DNA of 64,000 bases, from assembly GCF_023330665.1 (NCBI RefSeq), contig NZ_CP097127.1:1674001-1738000 (forward strand), written 5' to 3'. Of the stretch, positions 45,146-52,778 are shown piece by piece; within the stretch, counting starts at the first letter, position 1; each line of letters starts with the position of its first letter. The translations under genes were made by a program, and so were the position numbers. This stretch comes from Conexibacter sp. S30A1 (lineage in GTDB: Bacteria; Actinomycetota; Thermoleophilia; Solirubrobacterales; Solirubrobacteraceae). The notes beneath the pieces were generated by a model. The model searched no databases. It was not told the DNA's origin and saw only the letters and a program-made list of their open reading frames with translations.

Positions 45146-47689
45146 TCAGGCTCGGATCGCCCGCCCCGGCCGCGAGTCCTCCGAGGCGTCACGAGCCTCA
45201 CCCGCCGGCCCCGGGCTCGAGGCGAGGGCCAGCTGTGCGTTGGGCGCCGGCGCAACCCGGCCAGCCACTGCCGGCCCCTCCACTGGCACCCGGCCCGACT
45301 CCCGCACCGGCGCCGAGGCGGCCGGCGCCGAGGCGGCCGGCACCGAGGCGGCCGGCACCGAGGCGGCCGGCGCCGAGGCGGCCGGCGCCGAGGCGGCCGC
45401 CACCGTGCGCCGCAGACGCGCGCTGTTGAAGACCACGAGCGTCGAGGAAAGTGCCATCGCCGCCCCGGCAAAGAGCGGGTTCAGCAGCCCAAGCGCAGCG
45501 ACGGGGATGGCGATGAGGTTGTAGGCGAACGCCCAGGCGAGGTTGCCGTGGATCGTCCGCAGGGTCCGTCGCGCCAGGCGGATCGCCGTTGGCGCAACCC
45601 GCAGGTCGTCACGCAGAATCACCAGATCGGCGGCGTTGATCGCCACATCGGTGCCGGAGCCGATCGCCAGGCCGAGGTCGGCGCTGGCCAGCGCGGCCGC
45701 GTCGTTGACGCCGTCACCGACCATGGCCACACGCCGACCCTCCTGCTGCAGGGAGCGGATCAGCGCGACCTTGTCGGCGGGTAGCGCCTCGGAGAGCACC
45801 TCATCGACGCCGATCGCCGCCGCCACAGCCTGTGCGGTGGCGTCGTTGTCGCCGGTCGCAAGCACACATCGCAGCCCGAGCGCGTGCAGCTGCGCGACCG
45901 CCTCCGCGGCGGAGGACCGGATCGCATCAGCCAGAGCCAGGACACCCAGCACACGCTCGCTCTCACGCACCGCGACGGCTGTGCGCCCCTGGCGCTCCCA
46001 GCGCTCAACGCAGGCCACAAGCTCCGCGGGCAACCCTTCACCGGGGCGTCCGACCGTGATCTCGGCACCGTCCACCAGCCCGTGCGCGCCGCTACCGGGG
46101 ACCGCGACAAAGTCGCTGACCGCCGGCACCTCCAAGCCCCGCGCGAGCGCGGCCGCGACCACCGCCTGCGCCAGCGGATGCTCGGAGGCCGCCTCGACAG
46201 CGGCGGCCAGCGCCAGCAGCCGCTCCTCCTGGCAGTCCGGCGCCGCCTGGATGCCGGCAAGCACCATGCGGCCCTCGGTGACCGTGCCGGTCTTGTCCAG
46301 CACGACCGTGTCGATCGCACGTGAGGCCTCGAGCGCGCCGTAGCCCTTGAAGAAGATCCCGAGCCGCGCACCGGCCCAGGTCGCGACCACCAGCGCAGCC
46401 GGGGTCGCCAGCCCGAGCGCGCAGGGGCAGGCGACGATCAACACGGCCAGCGCCGCGCTGATCGACGGGTCGGCGGCGTGGCCGCCGAGCAGCCAGACGG
46501 CGAGCGTCGCAGCCGAGATCAGCATCACGGTGGGAACAAAGAACGACGAGACCCGGTCGGCGAGGCGCTGGACCGACGCCTTCTCGCTCTGGGCGCGGGC
46601 CACGAGCCGCAGCATCTGCCCGAGCTGGGTGTCGCCGCCAACGCTCGTGGCGCGCACCACCAGCCGGCCGTCGAGCGCCACGGTGCCACCGAGCACGCGG
46701 TCCCCGGTCGCGGTCTCCTCGGGCAACGACTCGCCCGTCATCACGCTGCGGTCCACCGCCGCGCGCCCGTCCACGACCTCGCCGTCGGTCGCGATCGTCT
46801 CGCCTGGCCGCACAACGAAGCGCTCGCCGACGCGCAGGCGCGAAAGCGGCACGCGCCGCTCGTGGCCGTGCTCGTCGAGCACGGCCACGTCGCGCGCACC
46901 GACCGCCGCCAGCGCCCGCAGCGCGTTGCCGCTGCGCCGCCGCGACCACGCCTCGAAGTAGCGTCCCGCCAGCAGGAAGGTGGCGACCCCGGCGGGCACG
47001 TCCAGGTACAGACCGCCGCCCGAGCGAGCACCGAGCCCGCCCGCGGTGGCGCCGTGGCGGCTGGAGTAGAGCACGAACATCGTGTAGAGCGACCAGGCGG
47101 TGGCGGCCACGATGCCGGCCGAGACCAGCGTGTCCATGGTCGTGGCGGCGTGGCGAGCGTTGCGGACCGCGGCCTCGTAGAAGGGCCAGGCGGCCCAGGT
47201 GACGACCGGCGCCGCCAGCGCGATCATCAGCCAGCGCCAGCCCGCGAGCCGCAGGGAGGAGTCCAGCGACAGCAGGATCGACAGGTCGCAGAGCGGCATG
47301 AACAGGATCGCCGCGACCACAAAGCGCCGCCGTAGCGACCGCACTCTCGCGTCGAGCTCGCGCGCCTGCTCGCCGTGATCCTCGCGCGGGTCCTGCGCAA
47401 GCGGGGTGGCCGAGTAGCCGGTCGCCTGCACCTCGGCAAGGATCCGCTCCAGTTCAAGCGACCCGTCGAGTGTGACGAGCGCCTGCTCGCTGGCGAAGTT
47501 CACGCTCGCCTGGACGCCGTCGAGACGGTTCAGACGGCGCTCGATGCGCGCCGCGCAGGCGCCGCAGGTCATGCCGCCGATCGCCAGCGAGAGCTCGCGT
47601 GTGTCCGCCCGGCACGCGTCGTCCACCGCGCCCATCACGCCCACCGCGCCCGCCGCACCCGCCTCGCCCGCCGCGCCCTCCTCGCTCAC
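45146..47689 (-). CDS. copA: Copper-translocating P1B-type ATPase
   Basis: 847 residues from GTG 47689. Residues about 25-90 are an HMA domain with GGMTCGACAARIE. The membrane part has the CPC motif (VACPCALGLATPAAL). Phosphorylation site VVLDKTGTVTEG, ASEHPLAQAV and hinge MVGDGVNDAAALASADLG are complete. The C-terminal tail after the last helix contains six PAAS(A/V) repeats and an Ala/Pro/Gly-rich extension. The start overlaps the upstream DUF5134 gene (GTGA). Probable Cu(I) export or delivery for oxidase assembly. Confidence 0.93.
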   Translation of the reverse strand: MSEEGAAGEAGAAGAVGVMGAVDDACRADTRELSLAIGGMTCGACAARIERRLNRLDGVQASVNFASEQALVTLDGSLELERILAEVQATGYSATPLAQDPREDHGEQARELDARVRSLRRRFVVAAILFMPLCDLSILLSLDSSLRLAGWRWLMIALAAPVVTWAAWPFYEAAVRNARHAATTMDTLVSAGIVAATAWSLYTMFVLYSSRHGATAGGLGARSGGGLYLDVPAGVATFLLAGRYFEAWSRRRSGNALRALAAVGARDVAVLDEHGHERRVPLSRLRVGERFVVRPGETIATDGEVVDGRAAVDRSVMTGESLPEETATGDRVLGGTVALDGRLVVRATSVGGDTQLGQMLRLVARAQSEKASVQRLADRVSSFFVPTVMLISAATLAVWLLGGHAADPSISAALAVLIVACPCALGLATPAALVVATWAGARLGIFFKGYGALEASRAIDTVVLDKTGTVTEGRMVLAGIQAAPDCQEERLLALAAAVEAASEHPLAQAVVAAALARGLEVPAVSDFVAVPGSGAHGLVDGAEITVGRPGEGLPAELVACVERWERQGRTAVAVRESERVLGVLALADAIRSSAAEAVAQLHALGLRCVLATGDNDATAQAVAAAIGVDEVLSEALPADKVALIRSLQQEGRRVAMVGDGVNDAAALASADLGLAIGSGTDVAINAADLVILRDDLRVAPTAIRLARRTLRTIHGNLAWAFAYNLIAIPVAALGLLNPLFAGAAMALSSTLVVFNSARLRRTVAAASAPAASAPAASVPAASVPAASAPAASAPVRESGRVPVEGPAVAGRVAPAPNAQLALASSPGPAGEARDASEDSRPGRAIRA
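45309..45398 (-). repeat. Six 15-bp tandem repeats in the copA tail
   Basis: Unit GGC(G/A)CCGAGGCGGCC occurs six times with only one variable base (copies 3 and 4 have A). On the coding strand it encodes PAASA or PAASV pentapeptides. Confidence 0.9.
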
Positions 47690-48324
47690 CGCGCCAGCTC
47701 CATCGCCGCGAACATGTAGGCCATCGCAAAAGTCATTGTGGCAAGCGAGGCGCGCACGTCAGCGCCGCACACCAGCGAGGCCACGCGGCCGCCGGCACGG
47801 CCGGCCAGGGGGCGGCCATCCACGTGGCGGTCGGCCCCCACCAGCCAGAACACGCACCCCGCCAGCGAGTATCCGACCAGCACCCAGCTGAGCACCGGCA
47901 GGATCTGGCCGAGCCACATGTAGACCATCGCCGCCAGATCCGCCGCCGCGGCCAGCCAGAGCAGGTTGGTGGCCCGGCCCTCTAGCGTGCGGAAGAGCAG
48001 CAGCGCCAGCACAGCGCCAGCAGCGTTGGCAAAAAGCAGCTGCCAGACGAGCGCCGGTATCGGTATGTGGTCCACCGCCGCCGGCGCGAACATGACCACC
48101 ATCCCGAGCCCCATCAGCACGTGACCGGCGTGCCACAGGCGACTCTCCCCCGGGGCATCGACCAGATGCCTGAAGTGCGCGATCACGACCACCACAAGCG
48201 CGAAGGTGAAGACCAGCGCAAGCCAGCTTGGCATCAGGTGCATGCCTCCGGAGGCGACCGCCATCCCCGGCGCACGGTGAGCGCCGCCGACGGCTCGGGC
48301 CGGTCCAACGCCCGGCATCTTCAT
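47686..48324 (-). CDS. DUF5134 multi-pass membrane protein
   Basis: 212 residues from ATG 48324. After a Gly/Ala N-terminus there are 5-6 hydrophobic segments, with HFRHLVDAPGESRLWHAGHV and GLGMVVMFAPAAVDHIP typical of DUF5134 proteins. Several His and Met residues could bind copper. It precedes copA with a four-base overlap, so a role in copper handling is plausible. Confidence 0.8.
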   Translation of the reverse strand: MKMPGVGPARAVGGAHRAPGMAVASGGMHLMPSWLALVFTFALVVVVIAHFRHLVDAPGESRLWHAGHVLMGLGMVVMFAPAAVDHIPIPALVWQLLFANAAGAVLALLLFRTLEGRATNLLWLAAAADLAAMVYMWLGQILPVLSWVLVGYSLAGCVFWLVGADRHVDGRPLAGRAGGRVASLVCGADVRASLATMTFAMAYMFAAMELAR

Positions 48325-48482
48325 GGGTCTACCTGATCGGTGTGCACGGTCAACCCCCACCCCCGCCCCGGCCCACCGGGATGCGTGAGCGCCGGCTGCT
48401 GGTAGGTTCAGCCGATGCTAGCGAAGCGCCGCAGCGGCTCCGGGCACCCCGCCGCCCCCCCGACCTCCCCCACGTCAGCAGG

Positions 48483-49433
48483 ATGACCGCGCGCCGCGTG
48501 CAGATCACGCTGGGCGTGCTGTGGCTGCTCGACGGCCTGCTGCAGTTCCAGAGCTTCATGTACACGCACGCGTTCGTGCGCGACGTGCTCGCCGTAAACG
48601 CCAGCGGGCAACCGGGGCCGCTGGCCACATCGATCAACGCGCTCGCGGGCTTCTACGGCCGCGACCTGCCCCTGTGGAACACACTGGTGGCCGAGCTGCA
48701 ATGCGCGATCGGCCTCGGCTTGATCGTCAGCCCGCGCAGTGTTCGCCCAGCGCTCGCCGCCTCGATTCTCTGGTGCCTGGTCGTCTGGTTGGTGGGCGAG
48801 GGCCTTGGCGGCATCCTGACCTCCGCGCCGCTCTCGCCGCTGATGGGCGCGCCCGGCGCAGCGCTGATCTACGGGCTTGTCGGGCTGCTGGTCTGGCCCT
48901 CACGTGAGCGGGGAGCGGCGGCGCGCGCCGGCGCCCTGATCTGGGCCGGGCTGTGGCTGGAGGGTGCCGTGCTGTGGTTGACCGGCGCCCAGGGCAGCCC
49001 GTCCGCCCAGCTGCAAGCGATGGCCGCGAGCGCGCCGGCGCCGCTCGCCGGCTTCGACCGCGCGCTGGCCGCCGCCCTGCACGGCGCCGGCGGCACAGCC
49101 GCGCCTGCGCTCGCGGCGCTCTCGGTGCTGATCGGGCTCGGCGCTCTGACTCGCCGGCGCCGTATGGCGCTGCTTGCCGGGAGCCTGCTGGCGCTGACCT
49201 ACTGGGTCTTTGGCCAGTCGCTGGGTGGCCCTTTCTGGGCGGGAGCTTCGACCGACGTGAACACGGGACCGCTGTTCGTGCTGCTTGCCGCCTACCTGTT
49301 CGTGCCCTTACCACTGCCGCAATCACTGGCCGCCGGGGCACGCGGGCGTGGCCTTGGCGGTGCTACCGTCGCGTCGAGACGATGGCGCGCGCGACCGAGC
49401 CCTCCCGATGAGACCGGTACCCGGCTGGGGTAG
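48483..49433 (+). CDS. Multi-pass membrane protein, hypothetical
   Basis: 316 residues from ATG 48483. About seven hydrophobic segments; VQITLGVLWLLDGLLQFQSFM and TYWVFGQSLGGPFWAGASTD are notable. It resembles membrane proteins found beside CtaG genes in actinobacteria. Its end overlaps the ctaG-like gene by 26 bases. No enzymatic motif recognised. Confidence 0.75.
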   Translation: MTARRVQITLGVLWLLDGLLQFQSFMYTHAFVRDVLAVNASGQPGPLATSINALAGFYGRDLPLWNTLVAELQCAIGLGLIVSPRSVRPALAASILWCLVVWLVGEGLGGILTSAPLSPLMGAPGAALIYGLVGLLVWPSRERGAAARAGALIWAGLWLEGAVLWLTGAQGSPSAQLQAMAASAPAPLAGFDRALAAALHGAGGTAAPALAALSVLIGLGALTRRRRMALLAGSLLALTYWVFGQSLGGPFWAGASTDVNTGPLFVLLAAYLFVPLPLPQSLAAGARGRGLGGATVASRRWRARPSPPDETGTRLG

Positions 49434-50253
49434 CTGGAGCTTCGAGCCGGTCCTCTGGGTCCTGCTGATCGCAGCGACCGTGTGGTACGTGTCGCTGGTC
49501 AGGCGTGCACGCGCCGCCGGACACCCGGTTGGGATCAGGTACTGGGGCTTCTTCGCAGCCGGCGAGTTGCTCGCCTTCCTGACGTTGAGCTCGCCGCTGA
49601 ACACGATCGCGATCCACTGGCTGCTCTGGGCCCACATGGCCCAGCACACCCTGCTTGCCGACATCATCCCGCCGCTTGTGATCCTCGGCCTGCGCGACCC
49701 CGTGATCACCTCAGGCATGTCGCCCGGCGCGCGCGCCTGGCTCGAGCGCCACCCTGGCGCCGGGCGCTTCTGGAACCGGGCCACCGACCCGCTGGTCTGC
49801 GTACCGGTCTGGTCGGCGACCGTGATCGGCTGGGCGCTGCCGCCGATCTTCGACTTCGCCACCGCCCACCACGTGCTGCTGGAGCTCGAGCGCCTGATGC
49901 TCTTCGGCGCCGGCGTGCCGATGTGGTGGATGCTGATCTCGCCGGTACCGAGCGAGAAGGCGCCGACCGGCGTGAGCCGCCTGATCTATCTTGCGGTCTC
50001 CCGCGGCGCGGGCGCCGTGGTCGGGCTGACGCTGACGTTCATGACCTCGACCCTCTACCCCCTGTACGTGTCGTTCCCGCGCGGGTTCGGGATCTCAGCG
50101 TTGTCTGACCAGGAGCTCGCCGGCGCGACGATGTGCCTGGTGGAGTCGTTCGTGTTCGGCCTGGCGATGGCGGTGGTGTTCGTCGACGCGCTCAACCGTG
50201 AGGAGCGCGACGCCCAACTGCGCGACGAGGAGTACTTCGCGCACTCGCGCTGA
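49408..50253 (+). CDS. Cytochrome c oxidase assembly protein, caa3-type CtaG
   Basis: 281 residues from ATG 49408 with seven hydrophobic segments. HWLLWAHMAQHTLLADIIPPL supplies the His-rich helix and HHVLLELERLMLFGAGVPMWW the second conserved block. The family assists CuA or CuB insertion in heme-copper oxidases. Together with the divergent copA and DUF5134 genes this forms a copper/oxidase maturation cluster. Confidence 0.88.
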   Translation: MRPVPGWGSWSFEPVLWVLLIAATVWYVSLVRRARAAGHPVGIRYWGFFAAGELLAFLTLSSPLNTIAIHWLLWAHMAQHTLLADIIPPLVILGLRDPVITSGMSPGARAWLERHPGAGRFWNRATDPLVCVPVWSATVIGWALPPIFDFATAHHVLLELERLMLFGAGVPMWWMLISPVPSEKAPTGVSRLIYLAVSRGAGAVVGLTLTFMTSTLYPLYVSFPRGFGISALSDQELAGATMCLVESFVFGLAMAVVFVDALNREERDAQLRDEEYFAHSR

Positions 50254-50308
50254 CCGGCGGCGCCGCAAGCGTCCGGATCCGCACACCGGGCGCCGGCACA
50301 TGGAGCTC

Positions 50309-50333
50309 CGCGAGGGCGCATCGCGCCCTCGCG
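50309..50333 (+). terminator. Hairpin after the ctaG-like gene
   Basis: A perfect 11-bp stem (CGCGAGGGCGC) with loop ATC, 56 bases after the ctaG-like stop and 42 bases before the aldehyde dehydrogenase start. No U-tract. Confidence 0.6.
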
Positions 50334-50375
50334 ACTCCGCCAAACCGGAGCATCCGTGGGTGGTAGCGTGCGCGC

Positions 50376-51815
50376 ATGAGCGAGACCGCACCCACCCTTC
50401 TGAACCTGATCGACTCCGAGCACACCGCCTCCGCAAGCGGCGAGACCGAGCCGATCTTCAACCCCTCAACCGGCGAGATCATGGCCCACGCGCAGCTGTC
50501 TGGCGCCGAGGATGTGAACCGTGCCGTGGACGCGGCACAGCGCGCCTTTGACGGCTGGTCAACGACCACACCCAGCGAGCGAGCGCTCGCGCTGATCCGC
50601 CTGGCGGACGCGATCGAGACCCACGGCGAGGAGCTCGCCGCGATCGAGTCAGACAACGCCGGCAAGCCGATCGCCGCCATGCGAGGCGACGAGATCCCGT
50701 TCTGCGCCGACAACCTGCGCTTCTTCGCCGGAGCGGCGCGCACGCTGCAGGGTCCCACGGCCGGCGAGTTCCAGCCCGCGCGCACCTCCTTCATCCGCCG
50801 CGAGCCGGTCGGTGTTATCGGCCAGATCGCACCCTGGAACTACCCGCTGATGATGGCGATCTGGAAGATCGGCCCGGCGCTTGCGGCCGGTAACACGGTG
50901 GTGCTCAAGCCGGCCGAGACCACGCCGCTGTCCACCCTGCGCCTCGCCGAGCTCGCCGCCGAGTTTTTGCCCAAGGGCGTGCTGAACGTGATCACCGGCC
51001 ACGGTGACCCGGCCGGACAGGCGCTCGTCACCCACCCGAAGGTCGCGATGGTGAGCCTGACCGGCAGCGTCGAGACCGGCAAGTGGATTGCCAAGGCCGC
51101 CGCGGACACGCTCAAGAAGGTGCACCTCGAGCTCGGCGGCAAGGCGCCGGTGATCGTCTTTGACGACGTCGAGCTCGACGGCTCCCTGGAGGCGATCGCC
51201 GCCTGCGGCTACTACAACGCAGGCCAGGATTGCACCGCCGCCACGCGTGTGCTGGCAGGCGCCAAGGTCTACGACGAGGTCGTGGCCGGCCTGGCGCAGC
51301 AGGCGCAGAAGCTGGTCATCGGCGACACCCGCGCCGAGCAGACGACGCTCGGCCCGATCAACTCAAAGCGCCAGCGCGAGCGCGTCGAGGGCTTCCTCAA
51401 GCGCCGCCCGGCCGGCGCCGAGATCGTCACCGGCGGTAGGCAGCCGGATCGCCCCGGCTTCTACCTCGAGCCCACGGTCGTCGCCGGTCTCGGGCAGACC
51501 GACGAGATGATCCAGCGCGAGATCTTCGGGCCGGTGATCACCGTGCAGCGCTTCAGCGACGAGGCGCAGGCGATCAGCTGGGCCAACGGCACGCCCTACG
51601 GCCTGGCCGCCAGCGTCTGGACCCGCGACGTCGGCCGCGCCATGCGCGTGGCCAACGCGCTGCGGTTCGGCGCGGTCTGGATCAACAACCACATCACGAT
51701 GGCCTCCGAGATGCCGCACGGCGGTTACAAGGAGTCCGGCTACGGCAAGGACATGTCGCTCTACGCGCTCGAGGACTACACCAACGTCAAGCACGTGATG
51801 GTGGCCCTGGACTGA
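50376..51815 (+). CDS. NAD(P)-dependent aldehyde dehydrogenase (betaine/aminobutyraldehyde type)
   Basis: 479 residues. [11 protein letters not shown] contains the general-base Glu, and [14 protein letters not shown] the catalytic Cys. [19 protein letters not shown] and [10 protein letters not shown] are family motifs. The pattern is closest to gamma-aminobutyraldehyde or betaine aldehyde dehydrogenases; substrate remains inferred. Single gene, with a hairpin after it. Confidence 0.92.
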   Translation: MSETAPTLLNLIDSEHTASASGETEPIFNPSTGEIMAHAQLSGAEDVNRAVDAAQRAFDGWSTTTPSERALALIRLADAIETHGEELAAIESDNAGKPIAAMRGDEIPFCADNLRFFAGAARTLQGPTAGEFQPARTSFIRREPVGVIGQIAPWNYPLMMAIWKIGPALAAGNTVVLKPAETTPLSTLRLAELAAEFLPKGVLNVITGHGDPAGQALVTHPKVAMVSLTGSVETGKWIAKAAADTLKKVHLELGGKAPVIVFDDVELDGSLEAIAACGYYNAGQDCTAATRVLAGAKVYDEVVAGLAQQAQKLVIGDTRAEQTTLGPINSKRQRERVEGFLKRRPAGAEIVTGGRQPDRPGFYLEPTVVAGLGQTDEMIQREIFGPVITVQRFSDEAQAISWANGTPYGLAASVWTRDVGRAMRVANALRFGAVWINNHITMASEMPHGGYKESGYGKDMSLYALEDYTNVKHVMVALD

Positions 51816-51824
51816 GGCTCAGCT

Positions 51825-51857
51825 TCCGGGGGCCGGTCGCGCTCGACCGCCCCCGGA
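51825..51857 (+). terminator. Hairpin between aldehyde dehydrogenase and convergent DUF6671 gene
   Basis: TCCGGGGGC pairs with GCCCCCGGA; an inner GGTCG/CGACC stem continues the helix past a single-base bulge to the loop CGCT. It can serve both convergent genes. Confidence 0.65.
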
Positions 51858-51893
51858 CCGACCGTGCCGGTGGCAGCTGCGCCGCGCCGCAGC

Positions 51894-52778
51894 TCACGGG
51901 TTGCAGTGCTCACAGCAGGCCGGGTCGGCGCAGCCAAGCCCGTCGGACCGCGGCCGGCGCTCGCTGTGGCCGCAGCGCGCGCAGCCGTCAAGCTCGCAGG
52001 CGACAAGCTCGGTGGGGCGCGCGCACAGGCAGCAGCGCAGCCCGCGCTCGACCCCGACCAGCCCGAAGCCGGGCGCGCCGCAGGCAACGCAGGTCTGCGC
52101 CAGGCGTCGGCCGAGCGCCGCGGCCAGCAGCGCGATCTCGCCCATGCGCGTCGGGTTTTTGTGCGCGCGCATGTCGGTCTCGAGTCGTGCCTGCCCGTCG
52201 GATGAGGCGGCTGCGCACTGAGCGATCGCGCGTCTGAGCACGGCCAGGTCGCTCACGCCCTTGTAAAGCGGACCCGGTGCATCGTCCCCCGGCGGGCGGT
52301 TGGCGCGCACGATCAGCGCGTGGGCGGGGAAGCTCACCCGCGCCAGGAAGCTTTCCGTCCGCGCGTCCAACGCACCGGTCTCAAGGTGCGCGAAGTTGGT
52401 CTGCTCGCAGATGCGCCGCTCGACGAGCTCGATCCCGAGCTCGTCATCGATGAACGCGAGCAGCTCGACGCCGACAGCCACGAAACCGAGCTCGGGATGG
52501 GGACCGAAGCTGCCCTCGGACGCGACACCGCGAGCGACGCCGAGTGCCCGCATGCCAAGCCGGGCCTTGGTCAGCGCAGTCTGGCTGGGTGTCCCGGGCC
52601 GCGGGATCTCTCCGGTGAAGGTGCCGAGCGCGTCGGTGTCAAGCCCCTGAGCCACCACGACCCGCAGGCCCGGCACAGCCCCAAGCGCAGGCGCGATCGC
52701 GTCCTGTTTTTGGTGCTTGGTGGCCAGCGCGACCGCCGCGCCGGCGTAGGGGTGACCGACCCGGCTTGGCGCGCTCAC
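51894..52778 (-). CDS. DUF6671 family protein with C-terminal zinc-ribbon cluster
   Basis: 294 residues from GTG 52778. The N-terminal part has ALATKHQKQDAIAPALGAVP and LTKARLGMRALGV; the C-terminal 80 residues contain seven or more CxxC-type pairs (TCVACG, RCCLCA, CARCGHSE, CADPACCEHC) suggesting two or more zinc ribbons. The start overlaps the dabA stop (GTGA). The DUF has no known function; the coupling to DAB suggests a link to inorganic carbon uptake. Confidence 0.85.
   Translation of the reverse strand: MSAPSRVGHPYAGAAVALATKHQKQDAIAPALGAVPGLRVVVAQGLDTDALGTFTGEIPRPGTPSQTALTKARLGMRALGVARGVASEGSFGPHPELGFVAVGVELLAFIDDELGIELVERRICEQTNFAHLETGALDARTESFLARVSFPAHALIVRANRPPGDDAPGPLYKGVSDLAVLRRAIAQCAAASSDGQARLETDMRAHKNPTRMGEIALLAAALGRRLAQTCVACGAPGFGLVGVERGLRCCLCARPTELVACELDGCARCGHSERRPRSDGLGCADPACCEHCNP

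Noticed and set aside
45309..45398. Tandem repeats as a CRISPR-like array
   Set aside because: Units are 15 bp, directly adjacent and in frame, with no spacers and no cas genes in the window.
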